Shown: positions 8,285 to 19,058, counted from the first letter of the stretch. The stretch: 64,000 bases of DNA from Candidatus Enterococcus leclercqii (GCF_009933135.1 NZ_MAEH01000020.1:50614-114613), one strand, 5' to 3'. A program made the numbers and translations. The notes: generated by a model from the letters alone, not told the origin.

Positions 8285-8884
8285 ATGAAGAATACCAAAG
8301 TTCAAAAAATGATCGGAGTCGCAATGTTTGCCGCAATCGGGGTCGTATTACAGTACTTGTCATTTCCACTGATCCCAGCTTTCGCCTTTATGAAAGTGGA
8401 TTTCAGTGATACGCCTGTACTGATGAGTATGTTTATCTTTGGTCCCGGTGCTGGAATTATGACTGCTTTTATCCGCTCAGCGATTCATCTGCTAACCAGC
8501 GGATTGGAGCCGACCAATATCGTTGGGGATGTGGCCAGCTTCATGGCTACCACTATCTTTACCCTGCCGATGTATTACTTCTTCAAAAACGGCGCTGCCA
8601 ATCTTAAAAACAAAGTATTGGGTATTGCTACGGGTATCGGGGCCATGACACTCTTTATGAGTATTGCCAACTATTTTGTGATTACACCGCTTTACTTGAG
8701 TTTTTACGGCGTAACAGCCGATATGATGTTGAAAACAACGCTGGGCCGCTACATCGCAGTTGGAGTCGTTCCTTTTAACTTAATCAAAGGAATCATCGTC
8801 AGTGGTGTCTTCCTAGTTATCTACACGAAACTATTGCCATGGCTTTCCAAAAAACAACGAGAACGTCAACAACGGGCAATCTAA
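8285..8884 (+). CDS. ribU: Riboflavin ECF transporter S component RibU
   Basis: A 199-residue membrane protein that binds riboflavin and works with the shared ECF energy module (EcfA, EcfA', EcfT), which is not in this window. Six hydrophobic segments are visible (about 10-30, 40-60, 75-95, 105-130, 140-160, 165-190). The motif FMKVDFSDTPVLMSMFIFGP and the following IRSAIHLLTSG are typical of RibU. ATG 8285 follows GAGGAGAGGATTTCAAA. Placement behind an FMN riboswitch supports the substrate. Only RibU is encoded here, so riboflavin appears to be imported; whether it is also made cannot be judged. Confidence 0.93.
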   Translation: MKNTKVQKMIGVAMFAAIGVVLQYLSFPLIPAFAFMKVDFSDTPVLMSMFIFGPGAGIMTAFIRSAIHLLTSGLEPTNIVGDVASFMATTIFTLPMYYFFKNGAANLKNKVLGIATGIGAMTLFMSIANYFVITPLYLSFYGVTADMMLKTTLGRYIAVGVVPFNLIKGIIVSGVFLVIYTKLLPWLSKKQRERQQRAI

Positions 8885-8892
8885 TTGCACGC

Positions 8893-9070
8893 CAAGAGTC
8901 GGGGATAATCGCGGCATTACCGGCTTAAATGCGAACAATAGCAAATCTGAGTCACACGAAAAGACAAGTCACTTCCATCAAAAAACAGGGGAGGGGGCTT
9001 GTCTTTTTAGTGTTAAAAATTTCAAATGCTGACTCATTCACTACCAGGAATGACCTTCTTTGAGTTTCGA
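8893..9070 (+). repeat. Dispersed hairpin element, copy 3 (degenerate)
   Basis: A diverged copy between ribU and pepV. The left part keeps GCGAACAATAGCAAATCTGAG (linker), with a GTCGG/CCGGC hairpin before it. The central stem pairs AAGACAAG (8961-8968) with CTTGTCTT (8998-9005), but the inner arm has decayed to GGGGAGGGGG. The right part keeps TTAAAAATTTCAAATGCTGACT, and a TCATTC/GAATGA hairpin stands in the HP3 place. The remaining gap to pepV (9071-9245) holds only a 9-bp hairpin (9188-9211) in the pepV leader. Confidence 0.6.
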
Positions 9071-9245
9071 CACCAGCTATCAAAGAAATAAAGAGATAAC
9101 GATTTTCTGAAATAATATTCCCGGTTGGAGGGTGGGGGTGAGGTGGACAAAAAAAGAAAACTCAGCTAACATAATGATGCGAGTTGCGCTTTTATTGTCT
9201 GTAATAAAAGCTGACTGAAAATTAAATATGACGGAGATAAGACTT

Positions 9246-10598
9246 ATGACATTTATTAAAAAAGAACATCAGGAACAAGCGGTAGCTGCTTTGTTGGAAA
9301 TTGCTGCGATTCCCTCGGTATTAGACGAGACAGACACAGCACCGGGGCAGCCCTTTGGTCGTGGGTGTTTAGAAGCATTAACTACTACACTGGCATTGTG
9401 TGAGACCTTGGGGTTACGAACGTTTCAAGATCCAGAAGGGTATTATGGTTACGCAGAAATCGGTGAAGGGTCGGAGTTGTTTGGAATTTTGTGCCACTTG
9501 GATGTTGTGCCGGCAGTCGGACAAGATGGCTGGCTGACAGAACCATTTACACCAGAAATCAAAAATGGCGCAATCATTGCTCGTGGGACACAAGATGACA
9601 AAGGGCCGACAATCGCCGCATTGTTCGCTGTTAAAGCATTGATGGATGCCGGTGTGACATTTAATCAACGGGTCCGCTTTATCTTTGGCACGGACGAAGA
9701 GAACTTGTGGCGCTGTATCAACCGCTACAACGAAAAAGAAGAAATGATTACTGCCGGCTTTGCTCCAGATTCAAAATTTCCGCTAATCTTTGCTGAAAAA
9801 GGACTGTTGCAGGTTTACCTGACCGGTCCTGGCTCAGATACGGTTCAGCTTTCGGCTGGTGGAGCGATGAATGTGGTTCCAGATCACGCTGAATATCAGG
9901 GAATATTAGCAGAAAAAACTGCGCAAGAGCTTACAAGATTGGGTTATTCTTTTGAGCAAAAGGAGGATCAGCTCACCGTTTTAGGTAAAAGTGTCCACTC
10001 CAAAGAGGCTCCAAAAGGCACCAATGCCATCGTTCGTTTGGCAAAAGCGCTGGCGGCAGTAGACACCTCTACTGCCATCAAATTAGTCGGCGACGTCATC
10101 GGAGAAGATGCCACCGGAACCAGCTTTGTCGGGAAGTTTTCAGATGATGTGTCGGGAATGATGACAATGAATGTTGCCACGCTAGAGATCACTGAAGCTC
10201 AGTCGAAAATCGGATTGGATCTGCGCTATCCAGTGACTTTGGAAAAAGATGTCCTGGTTGCAGCTCTAACCAAAACAGCTGCCGAGTATGGTTTTACGTA
10301 TACTGAACACGATTATTTGGCACCGCTGTATGTTCCATTGGACAGTCCCTTGATCCAGACATTACTAGCGACATATCGAGAGTTAACCGGTGATATGACG
10401 GAACCCTTTGTAAATGGCGGCGCAACTTTTGCACGGGCGATGAACAACTGTGTCGCGTTTGGCGCTATGTTCAGTGATACGCCAGACTATGTTCATCAAG
10501 CAAATGAACAGTGGGCGCTTAGCAGTTTGTACAAAGTGATGGAAATTTACAGTGAAACCGTGTACCGCATGTGCTGTGAACCTCAAGTAGAAAAATAA
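9246..10598 (+). CDS. pepV: Dipeptidase PepV (M20 family)
   Basis: A 450-residue cytosolic metallodipeptidase of the M20/PepV type that splits dipeptides to free amino acids. The dinuclear zinc ligands can be traced: CHLDVVPA (His, and Asp in the next position group), RGTQDDKGP, FGTDEEN, FAPDSKFPL and the late histidine in VHQANEQW. An inserted lid domain lies about residues 185-290. The frame is open from 9228, but GGAG at 9233-9236 sits correctly for ATG 9246 (MTFIKKEHQ), so I chose that. It is monocistronic with a terminator at 10615-10697. Confidence 0.92.
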   Translation: MTFIKKEHQEQAVAALLEIAAIPSVLDETDTAPGQPFGRGCLEALTTTLALCETLGLRTFQDPEGYYGYAEIGEGSELFGILCHLDVVPAVGQDGWLTEPFTPEIKNGAIIARGTQDDKGPTIAALFAVKALMDAGVTFNQRVRFIFGTDEENLWRCINRYNEKEEMITAGFAPDSKFPLIFAEKGLLQVYLTGPGSDTVQLSAGGAMNVVPDHAEYQGILAEKTAQELTRLGYSFEQKEDQLTVLGKSVHSKEAPKGTNAIVRLAKALAAVDTSTAIKLVGDVIGEDATGTSFVGKFSDDVSGMMTMNVATLEITEAQSKIGLDLRYPVTLEKDVLVAALTKTAAEYGFTYTEHDYLAPLYVPLDSPLIQTLLATYRELTGDMTEPFVNGGATFARAMNNCVAFGAMFSDTPDYVHQANEQWALSSLYKVMEIYSETVYRMCCEPQVEK

Positions 10599-10614
10599 GC
10601 ACAAAATTACTAAA

Positions 10615-10697
10615 AAATCCGGTTCTAAAGCAACAGCTGCACACCCATTGAAACTAATGATGTCGAGGCGGCTGAGCACAGTACCGGATTTTTTTAT
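10615..10697 (+). terminator. Terminator after pepV
   Basis: A 9-bp outer stem AAATCCGGT/ACCGGATTT followed by T's, with a large loop of about 60 bases that holds a further small pairing (CAGC/GCTG). The A's to its left would also allow it to act on the opposite strand, but the downstream ferredoxin gene ends 108 bases away. Confidence 0.7.
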
Positions 10698-10804
10698 AAA
10701 GTTTATAAAATGTAGTCTGGAAAATTATGAAAGTGTCCAGGCTTCAAGCTGCCACTTAAAAAAACAGCGTATCTTAAATTGAAGGGCGCCTTGACTGATA
10801 GCCA

Positions 10805-12063
<1,259 letters not shown>

Positions 12064-12073
<10 letters not shown>

Positions 12074-13500
12074 ATCTAGCACTGAAAAAATATTTCGGCT
12101 ATGACGAGTTCAGACCGGGGCAACGAGAGATCATCGAAAGCCTGCTGTCAGGAAAAAATACGTTAGGGATTCTGCCCACCGGAACCGGAAAAAGCCTCTG
12201 TTACCAATTGCCGGGCTATTTATCAGAGGGATTGGTGGTAATTGTTTCGCCACTAATTGCCCTGATGGAAGACCAGGTGGCTTCGTTGCAAAGAAGTGGC
12301 GAAAAGCGGGCAATCGCATTGAATTCACAACTTTCACGGGAAGAAAAAAACTTTTTGCTGGCACGATTGTCGCAATACAAATTTTTATTTCTCAGTCCTG
12401 AAATGTTGCAGAATACAGTGGTAATTCAGGCCTTGAAACGACAACAAATTGCATTTTTGGTTGTGGATGAAGCCCATTGTTTGTCTCAGTGGGGCATCGA
12501 TTTTCGACCTGAATACCGTCTGTTGCCAGACACTATTCAGGAACTTCAACAGCCGCCGGTTTTAGCGTTAACGGCCACTGCCACAAAAGAGGTGGTCAAA
12601 GATATTGCCAGCCAACTGTTGGGGGAAGAGGCGAATGTCTTTCAATATTCTGCGGATCGCCCGAATATCGCTTATTTTGTTGAACAGCCAGCAGAAAAAG
12701 AAGCGTGGTTGAAAAGTTATTTAGGTGAGCAGTCGGGTATCGGTTTGATTTATTGTGTCACCAGAACTGAAGTGGAGCATTTGTATGAGGTACTAAAAGA
12801 GCAGTTTTCTGTTGGTTATTATCACGGCGGTCTGGCCAGCGATCAAAGACGGTTGCTGCAAGACCAGTTTCTAAAGGGAAAACTGCGAATCATGATCGCT
12901 ACCAATGCTTTTGGAATGGGGATCAACAAACAAAATCTGCGCTTTGTCGTTCATTATCAGCTACCGGACAGTCCGGAAAACTATTTGCAAGAAAGTGGTC
13001 GTGCCGGAAGAGATGGTGCACCGGCGACGGCTGTTTTATTGTATCAACCCGGGGATGAACAGGTTCATCGCTATTTTCGACAAAAATTACAAGAAGAACG
13101 GCAAGGCTTTGAACGTATTCTAGCAGTACAAGAGTCGTCGGGAAAAAGGCAGCAAGCCTTGAGTCCGCTGCAGGAAAAATGGCTTCACCTGGAAAAACAA
13201 GCGGATCCTGGTCAGCTTGCTGCACAGTTACTGACAAATGAAGTTCAAAAAGAGCTGCGGTTACAAGCGATGTTAGATTATGTCGCTTCGACTAGCTGTC
13301 GGCGGGAGTATTTGGTGAGGTATTTTGGTGAAACGAATATAGCGATTCCGGCGCGTTGCTGTGATTTTCATGAGGGAAAATTGTATCTGCCGGCAGATAC
13401 AATTGCTTCTGAAAATTCGGAAACCAGTGTCAACCAAGATACAGTCGAAGGTTGGCAGAGCATTTTACTAAAATTATTTAAAGAAGAGATTCCCTTGTGA
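12064..13500 (+). CDS. recQ: ATP-dependent DNA helicase, RecQ/RecS type
   Basis: A 478-residue superfamily 2 helicase that unwinds DNA 3' to 5' in recombination and repair. Walker A is GTGTGKS, the DEAH box is [12 protein letters not shown], and motif VI is [10 protein letters not shown]. The zinc-binding region is reduced ([14 protein letters not shown] then RCCDF), and no RQC winged helix or HRDC domain follows, so it is the short RecS-like form. The frame is open from 11974, but AGGAGG at 12051-12056 points to ATG 12064 ([16 protein letters not shown]), giving the normal RecQ beginning. It pairs with ypbB. Confidence 0.92.
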
Positions 13501-13567
13501 TTTTATAAGACACCTGCTGATATCCTGTGGTATAATAGCGAACGAATGATTGCAGGAGGACAGACTA

Positions 13568-14254
13568 TTGAGTAAAAAAGATGATTACCAAAACAATGAC
13601 ACACAAGAGCCATGGGAACAGCCAATTTATGACACCGACAGCGATGATTTAGGGTCACGGGCCCAACAACGTCGCAGTAAAAACGGCAACAAGATGTTTT
13701 TGATTATTCTAGTTGCACTATTGGCCGTGTGTATCGCCATGCTTGTAGGTTTTTATATGCTGGTGACCCACGACAATAAACGGGCGGCTGTTCCAGAAAG
13801 TACGACGACTGAAACAACGACTATCTCCAGTACGACAGCAGAAAGCTCAACTGCAGAAAGCTCAACATCAGAGTCTTCTACGACGGAAAGTTCCACTGTA
13901 GAAAGTAGCAGTGCACCGAGTGAGTCACAAGTGGCAGAGCAAAATCCCCCTCAAAGCACTGAGCCGAGTGTGAGCCCTGAGGAAAATCAAGCAGGCGACA
14001 ACCAGGGTGGCACTACGCAAAACGCGGCAGATCAAAACGCCGCTCAGCAAGGACAAACTGGGCAAGACCAAACGAATCAAAATCAAACCGATCAGCAAAC
14101 CCAAGCAGGTGATACCGTGACAGTACGAGATGGTGAAGGGCCTAATCAAGTGGCCGCTCGTGCAGGTATCTCAGTTGAAACATTGTATCAATTGAACGGA
14201 ATCGACCCCAACAACTTCATGTTGCATCCGGGGCAAGAACTCCGCATTCGCTAA
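13568..14254 (+). CDS. Membrane-anchored LysM domain protein (YpbE-like)
   Basis: A 228-residue protein with a charged cytoplasmic N-terminus (1-45), one membrane segment (about 49-71, FLIILVALLAVCIAMLVGF), a Ser/Thr/Glu linker with repeated ESS/TSES units (about 80-125), an Asn/Gln/Asp-rich linker (about 135-180) and a C-terminal LysM domain (TVRDGEGPNQVAARAGIS, then LNGIDPNNFMLHPGQELRI). LysM binds peptidoglycan, so the protein should tie the membrane to the wall. The position after recQ matches ypbE of Bacillus. TTG 13568 is preceded by GGAGGACAGACTA; an in-frame TTG at 13550 lacks a site. Confidence 0.85.
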   Translation: MSKKDDYQNNDTQEPWEQPIYDTDSDDLGSRAQQRRSKNGNKMFLIILVALLAVCIAMLVGFYMLVTHDNKRAAVPESTTTETTTISSTTAESSTAESSTSESSTTESSTVESSSAPSESQVAEQNPPQSTEPSVSPEENQAGDNQGGTTQNAADQNAAQQGQTGQDQTNQNQTDQQTQAGDTVTVRDGEGPNQVAARAGISVETLYQLNGIDPNNFMLHPGQELRIR

Positions 14255-14270
14255 GAATTGGAGGTTCATC

Positions 14271-14405
14271 GTGAAAGCGGTGGGCCTTTTCTTATGCAAA
14301 TCGCAGTCATTTCTAAATTGCCGCAGCCAGCGGGAGTTGGGTTTGAGGGCGGATTTGTTACGATCAAGCCTGAGAATAAAGGGGCCTTTTCACGTTAACC
14401 CGTGA
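14271..14405 (+). CDS. Possible 44-residue small protein or leader ORF before cmk
   Basis: A GTG-started frame with a good ribosome site (TTGGAGGTTCATC) 16 bases after the LysM gene. It would encode a basic, cysteine-containing 44-residue peptide that ends 34 bases before cmk. An overlapping frame starting with ATG at 14294 gives a 35-residue peptide with more normal composition. Neither resembles a family I know. The ends of the region can pair (CGTGAAA with TTTCACG), so it may instead be a structured leader RNA of the cmk-rpsA unit. Confidence 0.3.
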   Translation: MKAVGLFLCKSQSFLNCRSQRELGLRADLLRSSLRIKGPFHVNP

Positions 14406-14439
14406 TACAAATCCCCAGGCAAAAAGAGGAGTAGAAGCA

Positions 14440-15117
14440 TTGGAAAAATTCAACATTGCAATCGATGGTCCGGCATCATCGGGGAAAAGCACGGTGGCTA
14501 AAATCTTAGCCAAAGATTACGGCTTTATTTATACTGATACAGGAGCCATGTATCGCAGCGTGACTTACTTGGCCCTCAAACACGGCGTAGCTTTTGATGA
14601 CGAGGCGGGTTTGGTCGCGTTGATCGAAAAGTATCCGATTACCTTCAGCCAAACACCGGATGGACAACTGGTATTTTGTGATGGCGAAGATGTCACCGCA
14701 GCTGTTCGTTCCACCGAAGTGACTAATAACGTCTCTGAAGTCTCTGCTCATGGAAAAGTTCGTGAAGAGCTGGTTTATCAGCAGCAGAAGATTGCGGCTG
14801 ATGGCGGAGTCGTGATGGACGGACGTGACATTGGAACGGCTGTTCTACCGGATGCGCGTGTGAAAATCTTTTTGGTTGCAAGTGTTAAAGAGCGGGCTGA
14901 ACGTCGGTATAAGGAAAATCTTGAAAAAGGGATTCCCACAGATTTGGAGACGCTCAAAGAAGAGATTCAGCAACGGGATTTCCTGGATTCAAACCGCGAC
15001 GTTTCACCTTTGAAACAAGCCGAGGATGCGGTTAGAATTGATACGACCGGAATGAGTATCCCAGATGTCGTCCAAGCAATTAAAGATGTGGTTGCTGAGA
15101 AAATCTCTCAAGGGTGA
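14440..15117 (+). CDS. cmk: Cytidylate kinase
   Basis: A 225-residue kinase that phosphorylates CMP and dCMP with ATP. The P-loop is [10 protein letters not shown] (residues 7-16), followed by [15 protein letters not shown] for nucleotide-monophosphate binding. The later [21 protein letters not shown] and [10 protein letters not shown] blocks are standard for the long bacterial Cmk. Translation starts at TTG 14440 after AAAGAGGAGTAGAAGCA; no ATG is nearby. It sits just upstream of rpsA, the conserved arrangement in bacteria. Confidence 0.95.
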   Translation: MEKFNIAIDGPASSGKSTVAKILAKDYGFIYTDTGAMYRSVTYLALKHGVAFDDEAGLVALIEKYPITFSQTPDGQLVFCDGEDVTAAVRSTEVTNNVSEVSAHGKVREELVYQQQKIAADGGVVMDGRDIGTAVLPDARVKIFLVASVKERAERRYKENLEKGIPTDLETLKEEIQQRDFLDSNRDVSPLKQAEDAVRIDTTGMSIPDVVQAIKDVVAEKISQG

Positions 15118-15297
15118 AGAAAATTTCGTTGAAAGATTATTTAATGAGAGATTTTGCTGGGCATATCCCGATGAAAACAAGAATATTACAGAGAAATAAG
15201 AGAAATCGCTTTATTTTTCGCAAATTTTATTTTAAACTTAAGAGTGAAGTCTAGATATGCTTTATCTATTATTGTGTTGGTTAGGAGGACATGAGTC

Positions 15298-16521
15298 ATG
15301 ACAGAATTGAACAATCAAGTAGACGGTACTGAATCAATGGCAGACGCTCTGGAAAGCTTCGGTGAAGTGAAAATCGGCGATGTTGTCAAAGGAGAAGTAT
15401 TGGCTGTTGAAGACAAACAGGCCATCGTCGGTATCGAAGGGGCCGGTGTTGAAGGGGTAGTTCCTGCAAAAGAACTTTCTACTTTACCCGTCGAAGACAT
15501 CAACGAAATTATTAAAATAGGGGATGTCTTGGATCTGGTCGTCATCTCGTCCATCGGTAAAGACAAAGAAAACGGTAGCTACCTGCTTTCAAAACGTCGT
15601 CTGGACGCGAAGAAAGTTTGGGAAGACATCGAAAAAGAATTCCAAGCAGGCAATATCATTGAAGCCCCTGTAACCGATGTGGTGAAAGGCGGCTTGGTAG
15701 TAGATGTGGGCGTGCGTGGATTCGTCCCTGCTTCTATGGTGGAAGATCATTTTGTAGCTGATTTCTCAACTTACAAAGGGCAAACACTAGCGTTCAAGAT
15801 CGTTGAAATTGAACCTTCAGAAAATCGCCTGATCTTGTCTCACAAAGCGGTAGTCGAAGCTGAAAAAGCTGGCAAAAAACAAGAATTGCTGTCTTCTATC
15901 CAAGAAGGCGATATCATTGAAGGAACTGTGGCTCGCTTAACTGATTTTGGCGCCTTTGTAGATCTTGGGGGCATCGATGGTTTGGTCCATGTTTCTGAAA
16001 TTTCTCACAGCCACATTGCAAAACCAAGTGATGCGCTGAAAGTCGGCGATAAAGTGCAAGTCGCTGTTTTATCTGTGGATGCAGATCGTGAACGTATTTC
16101 CTTGTCCATCAAAGATACACTGCCTGGACCTTGGGACAATATCGAAGAAGTTGCTGCTCCTGGCACAGTTCTGGAAGGAACTGTGAAACGTTTGACAAGC
16201 TTCGGTGCCTTTGTGGAAGTTTTCCCAGGCGTTGAAGGTCTGGTGCATATTTCGCAAATCTCCCACAAACACATTGCGACTCCTCATGAAGTACTACATG
16301 AAGGGGACGAAGTGAAAGTGAAGGTTTTGGAAGTGAATCCTCAAGACCATCGAATCGCATTGAGTATCAAAGCTTTGGAAGAAAAGCCAGCAGATGCTAA
16401 AGAAGAGGTCGAAGAAGTTGACGAGTATGTGATGCCTGAAGAATCTACCGGCTTTTCTATGGGAGATATTTTGGGTGCTGCTTTGCAAAACGATTCAGAA
16501 ACAACTGAAGAAGATAAATAA
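15298..16521 (+). CDS. rpsA: 30S ribosomal protein S1 (four-domain form)
   Basis: A 407-residue RNA-binding protein with four S1 (OB-fold) domains at about 20-90, 105-175, 190-260 and 275-345. Domains 3 and 4 carry the clearest repeats (RLTDFGAFVDLGGIDGLVHVS and RLTSFGAFVEVFPGVEGLVHIS, 68 and 85 residues apart in position). This is the shorter Firmicutes form; the six-domain proteobacterial S1 is longer. In low-G+C bacteria its part in initiation is less strict. An acidic tail of about 45 residues ends the protein. ATG follows TTAGGAGGACATGAGTC. It is followed by a strong terminator. Confidence 0.94.
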   Translation: MTELNNQVDGTESMADALESFGEVKIGDVVKGEVLAVEDKQAIVGIEGAGVEGVVPAKELSTLPVEDINEIIKIGDVLDLVVISSIGKDKENGSYLLSKRRLDAKKVWEDIEKEFQAGNIIEAPVTDVVKGGLVVDVGVRGFVPASMVEDHFVADFSTYKGQTLAFKIVEIEPSENRLILSHKAVVEAEKAGKKQELLSSIQEGDIIEGTVARLTDFGAFVDLGGIDGLVHVSEISHSHIAKPSDALKVGDKVQVAVLSVDADRERISLSIKDTLPGPWDNIEEVAAPGTVLEGTVKRLTSFGAFVEVFPGVEGLVHISQISHKHIATPHEVLHEGDEVKVKVLEVNPQDHRIALSIKALEEKPADAKEEVEEVDEYVMPEESTGFSMGDILGAALQNDSETTEEDK

Positions 16522-16532
16522 GCGACTATTTG

Positions 16533-16569
16533 AAAAGCCGAGACGTAAAATGGTGTCTCGGCTTTTTTT
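16533..16569 (+). terminator. Terminator after rpsA
   Basis: An 11-bp stem AAAGCCGAGAC/GTCTCGGCTTT with a 10-base loop, running into seven T's, 12 bases after the rpsA stop. Confidence 0.92.
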
Positions 16570-16711
16570 GTGCATCCCAAAGAGGGGGGATTTAAATTTT
16601 ACAAGGAAAGCCGCACCTTTTTAAGTCTTTTGAAACAAACGCTGGTTTAGCTTGCAACTTTCTTCTGGATTGGGTAAACTGACAGAGGTCGGAAATAGTT
16701 GTCGCTAAGCC

Positions 16712-16740
16712 AAGAGACGATGCGTCTCTTATTTTTATTT
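16712..16740 (+). terminator. Terminator-like hairpin in the der leader
   Basis: AAGAGACG and CGTCTCTT form an 8-bp stem closed by only three loop bases and followed by ATTTTTATTT. It lies 27 bases before the der start codon and after the rpsA terminator, so it is positioned as an attenuator of der rather than as a gene end. Confidence 0.5.
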
Positions 16741-16766
16741 AATCAAAAAAGAAAGGTGGGATCGCT

Positions 16767-18077
16767 ATGGCAAATCCAACAATTGCGATCGTCGGACGCC
16801 CAAATGTCGGTAAGTCCACGATTTTTAACCGGATCGCCGGCGAACGTATCTCCATCGTTGAGGATACTCCAGGGGTTACTCGGGATCGAATCTACGCAAC
16901 CGGAGAATGGCTAGGAAGAGAGTTTTCCGTTATCGATACAGGGGGGATTGATCTAGGTGACGAGCCTTTTATGGATCAGATCAAACACCAAGCTGAGATT
17001 GCAATCGATGAAGCTGATGTGATCGTCTTTGTCGTCAGTGGTCGTGAAGGCGTAACGGATGCAGATGAGATGGTTGCCCGAATTCTGTATCGGAGCAATA
17101 AGCCAGTTATTTTAGCAGTCAATAAAGTCGACAATCCAGAAATGCGTGGGGACATCTATGAGTTTTATTCCTTAGGTCTTGGGGAACCTTTTCCAGTTTC
17201 CGGCAGTCATGGTCTGGGAATTGGGGATGTCCTCGATGAAGCAGTCAAGCATTTTACCACTGAGGTGGAAGATGAAGACGACAATGTGATCAAGTTTAGC
17301 CTGATTGGTCGTCCAAATGTCGGGAAGTCGTCATTGATCAATGCAATTTTAGGTGAAGACCGAGTCATTGTTTCTGAGGTAGAAGGTACCACGCGGGATG
17401 CTATTGACACACATTTTGTTTCAGATTCTGGACAAGAATTCACCATGATTGATACAGCGGGAATGCGTAAGCGAGGCAAGGTCTACGAATCCACTGAAAA
17501 ATACAGTGTGATGCGGGCAATGCGGGCGATTGAACGCTCAGATGTCGTCTTGATGGTCCTAAATGGCGAAGAAGGAATTCGTGAGCAAGATAAGCGAGTG
17601 GCTGGATATGCCCACGAAGCTGGTAAAGGGATTATTATCGTTGTGAATAAATGGGATCTAGTGAAAAAAGAAACCAATACGCTGCGAGACTTCGAAGTTG
17701 AAATTCGAGATGAGTTCCAATATCTGGATTATGCACCCATCATCTTTGTTTCTGCAGTGACCAAACAGCGCTTAAATAAGCTGCCTGATTTGATTGAAGA
17801 GGTCAGCATGAATCAAAATATGCGGGTACCATCAGCACTTTTGAATGATGTGATTATGGATGCGGTAGCCATCAATCCGACACCAACAGACAAAGGCAAG
17901 CGTCTGAAGATTTTTTATGCGACCCAGGTTGCGGTTAAACCACCAACTTTTGTAATCTTCGTCAATGAAGAGCAACTGATGCACTTCTCTTACGCTCGCT
18001 TTCTTGAGAATCAGATTCGTAAAGCCTTCACCTTTGAGGGAACACCGATTCGAATTATTCCACGAAGACGTAAATAA
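16767..18077 (+). CDS. der: Ribosome biogenesis GTPase Der (EngA)
   Basis: A 436-residue GTPase with two tandem G domains and a KH-like C-terminal domain, needed for 50S subunit assembly. G domain 1 has [12 protein letters not shown] and NKVD (residues 8-120), and G domain 2 has [19 protein letters not shown] and NKWD (about 175-300). The acidic linker EDEDDN separates them, and the KH-like domain covers about 350-436. ATG 16767 follows GAAAGGTGGGATCGCT. It has its own terminator and stands alone. Confidence 0.96.
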   Translation: MANPTIAIVGRPNVGKSTIFNRIAGERISIVEDTPGVTRDRIYATGEWLGREFSVIDTGGIDLGDEPFMDQIKHQAEIAIDEADVIVFVVSGREGVTDADEMVARILYRSNKPVILAVNKVDNPEMRGDIYEFYSLGLGEPFPVSGSHGLGIGDVLDEAVKHFTTEVEDEDDNVIKFSLIGRPNVGKSSLINAILGEDRVIVSEVEGTTRDAIDTHFVSDSGQEFTMIDTAGMRKRGKVYESTEKYSVMRAMRAIERSDVVLMVLNGEEGIREQDKRVAGYAHEAGKGIIIVVNKWDLVKKETNTLRDFEVEIRDEFQYLDYAPIIFVSAVTKQRLNKLPDLIEEVSMNQNMRVPSALLNDVIMDAVAINPTPTDKGKRLKIFYATQVAVKPPTFVIFVNEEQLMHFSYARFLENQIRKAFTFEGTPIRIIPRRRK

Positions 18078-18097
18078 CTTGCGGATAAATTTTAAAG

Positions 18098-18128
18098 AGT
18101 CGAGTCAGCAGTAGTTGGCTCGATTTTT
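18098..18128 (+). terminator. Terminator after der
   Basis: An 8-bp stem TCGAGTCA/TGGCTCGA (one G-T pair) followed by TTTTT, 20 bases after the der stop. Confidence 0.75.
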
Positions 18129-18384
18129 GATTTCAAAAGCATCAAGTCCTTTGAGAGCAAATTCATCACTCCAAGATGGAAAGGCTCTTTCACAAGGGCT
18201 CAGCAATTTCTATCTCAGCAACTTAAAAACTCGTGTAGAGGCTATTACAGCGGGGCTTATTACTTTAGTCAAAGGAACGCAGTTGCCTTAAACCGTTTTT
18301 TTGTCGAAAAGCAGAAGGATCTCAGAATAAATTGAAAAAATACGAGAAAACGGTGAATTTAAGCCTTCAAAATCGGTGTTATCC

Positions 18385-18413
18385 TTGATATTACGCGATT
18401 CTTATGATAACGT
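18385..18413 (+). promoter_or_regulatory. Probable hup promoter
   Basis: TTGATA, a 17-base spacer and TAACGT; an overlapping TATGAT at 18403-18408 is an alternative -10. The predicted start near 18420 falls right at the first leader hairpin. The 250 bases between the der terminator and this promoter hold no gene I can see. Confidence 0.6.
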
Positions 18414-18421
18414 ATTAACAG

Positions 18422-18496
18422 AATATTGATGGGAATCAATATTTTCGGCGAAAATTTGGACCACTCAAATTTTCGCACTTGATGGTCAAACATCAA
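18422..18496 (+). promoter_or_regulatory. Three tandem hairpins in the hup 5' leader
   Basis: Three perfect stem-loops follow one another: AATATTGAT/ATCAATATT (9 bp, loop GGGA, 18422-18443), GCGAAAATTTG/CAAATTTTCGC (11 bp, 7-base loop, 18448-18476) and TTGATG/CATCAA (6 bp, 18479-18496). None has a following T tract, so they are not terminators. They begin at the predicted transcript start, 28 bases before the AGGAGGTG site of hup. 5'-terminal stems are known to protect some bacterial mRNAs; that role here is inferred. Confidence 0.65.
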
Positions 18497-18523
18497 AACC
18501 CGTGTTGAGGAGGTGAATCATCC

Positions 18524-18799
18524 ATGGCAAACAAAGCAGAATTGATCGAACAAGTTGCAAAAGCGACTGACTTGACTAAGAAAGACGCGACAGCAGCTGT
18601 TGAAGCAGTATTTTCAACAATCCAAGACGCTTTAGCTAAAGGTGAAAAAGTTCAATTGATCGGTTTCGGTAACTTCGAAGTACGCTCTCGTGCAGAACGT
18701 AAAGGTCGTAACCCACAAACTGGCGAAGAAATCAAAATCCCTGCAAGCAAAATTCCTGCGTTCAAACCAGGTAAAGCGCTCAAAGATGCTGTTAAATAA
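18524..18799 (+). CDS. hup: DNA-binding protein HU
   Basis: A 91-residue histone-like protein that binds and bends DNA without sequence preference as a dimer. The family signature [20 protein letters not shown] covers residues 46-65, and the DNA-contacting arm continues with [20 protein letters not shown]. Codon use is strongly biased (for example CGT for Arg, GGT for Gly), as in highly expressed genes. AGGAGGTG precedes ATG 18524. It is monocistronic, with a structured leader and a strong terminator. Confidence 0.97.
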   Translation: MANKAELIEQVAKATDLTKKDATAAVEAVFSTIQDALAKGEKVQLIGFGNFEVRSRAERKGRNPQTGEEIKIPASKIPAFKPGKALKDAVK

Positions 18800-18809
18800 G
18801 ACAGTGTTG

Positions 18810-18844
18810 AAGGACCCTTGTTCCTTGAAGGGTTCTTTTTTTTT
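18810..18844 (+). terminator. Terminator after hup
   Basis: A stem AAGGACCCTT/AAGGGTTCTT with a short loop, followed by eight or more T's, 10 bases after the hup stop. Confidence 0.9.
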
Positions 18845-19043
18845 GCTCTGAAAGTATTGGGACTACTTTTCTGGAGCATTCAGAGATGATATAAGGAGGT
18901 GTAGGAGACGTATTAAATGATATCGAAAACAGGCATATAACATTTAATTTTAATTATTCTCATTATATTTTTACATAAGTGTCGTTCGTGCTATACTAAA
19001 TTCAGGGATGAAAAGAATTGGATTGATTTGCAAAAAGATATAA

Positions 19044-19058
19044 AAAATTCTGAAAATT
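19044..19058 (+). promoter_or_regulatory. CodY-like box upstream of the ilv promoter
   Basis: AAAATTCTGAAAATT matches 13 of 15 positions of the published CodY consensus AATTTTCWGAAAATT. It ends two bases before the -35 box, where a bound repressor would block polymerase. CodY responds to branched-chain amino acids and GTP in Firmicutes, so the site suits an ilv operon. No codY gene lies in this window. Confidence 0.55.

Noticed and set aside
13796..14100. Tandem repeats in the LysM gene as a possible satellite or CRISPR
   Set aside because: The repetition is at the codon level of a Ser/Thr- and Gln/Asn-rich linker; units vary and there are no spacers.
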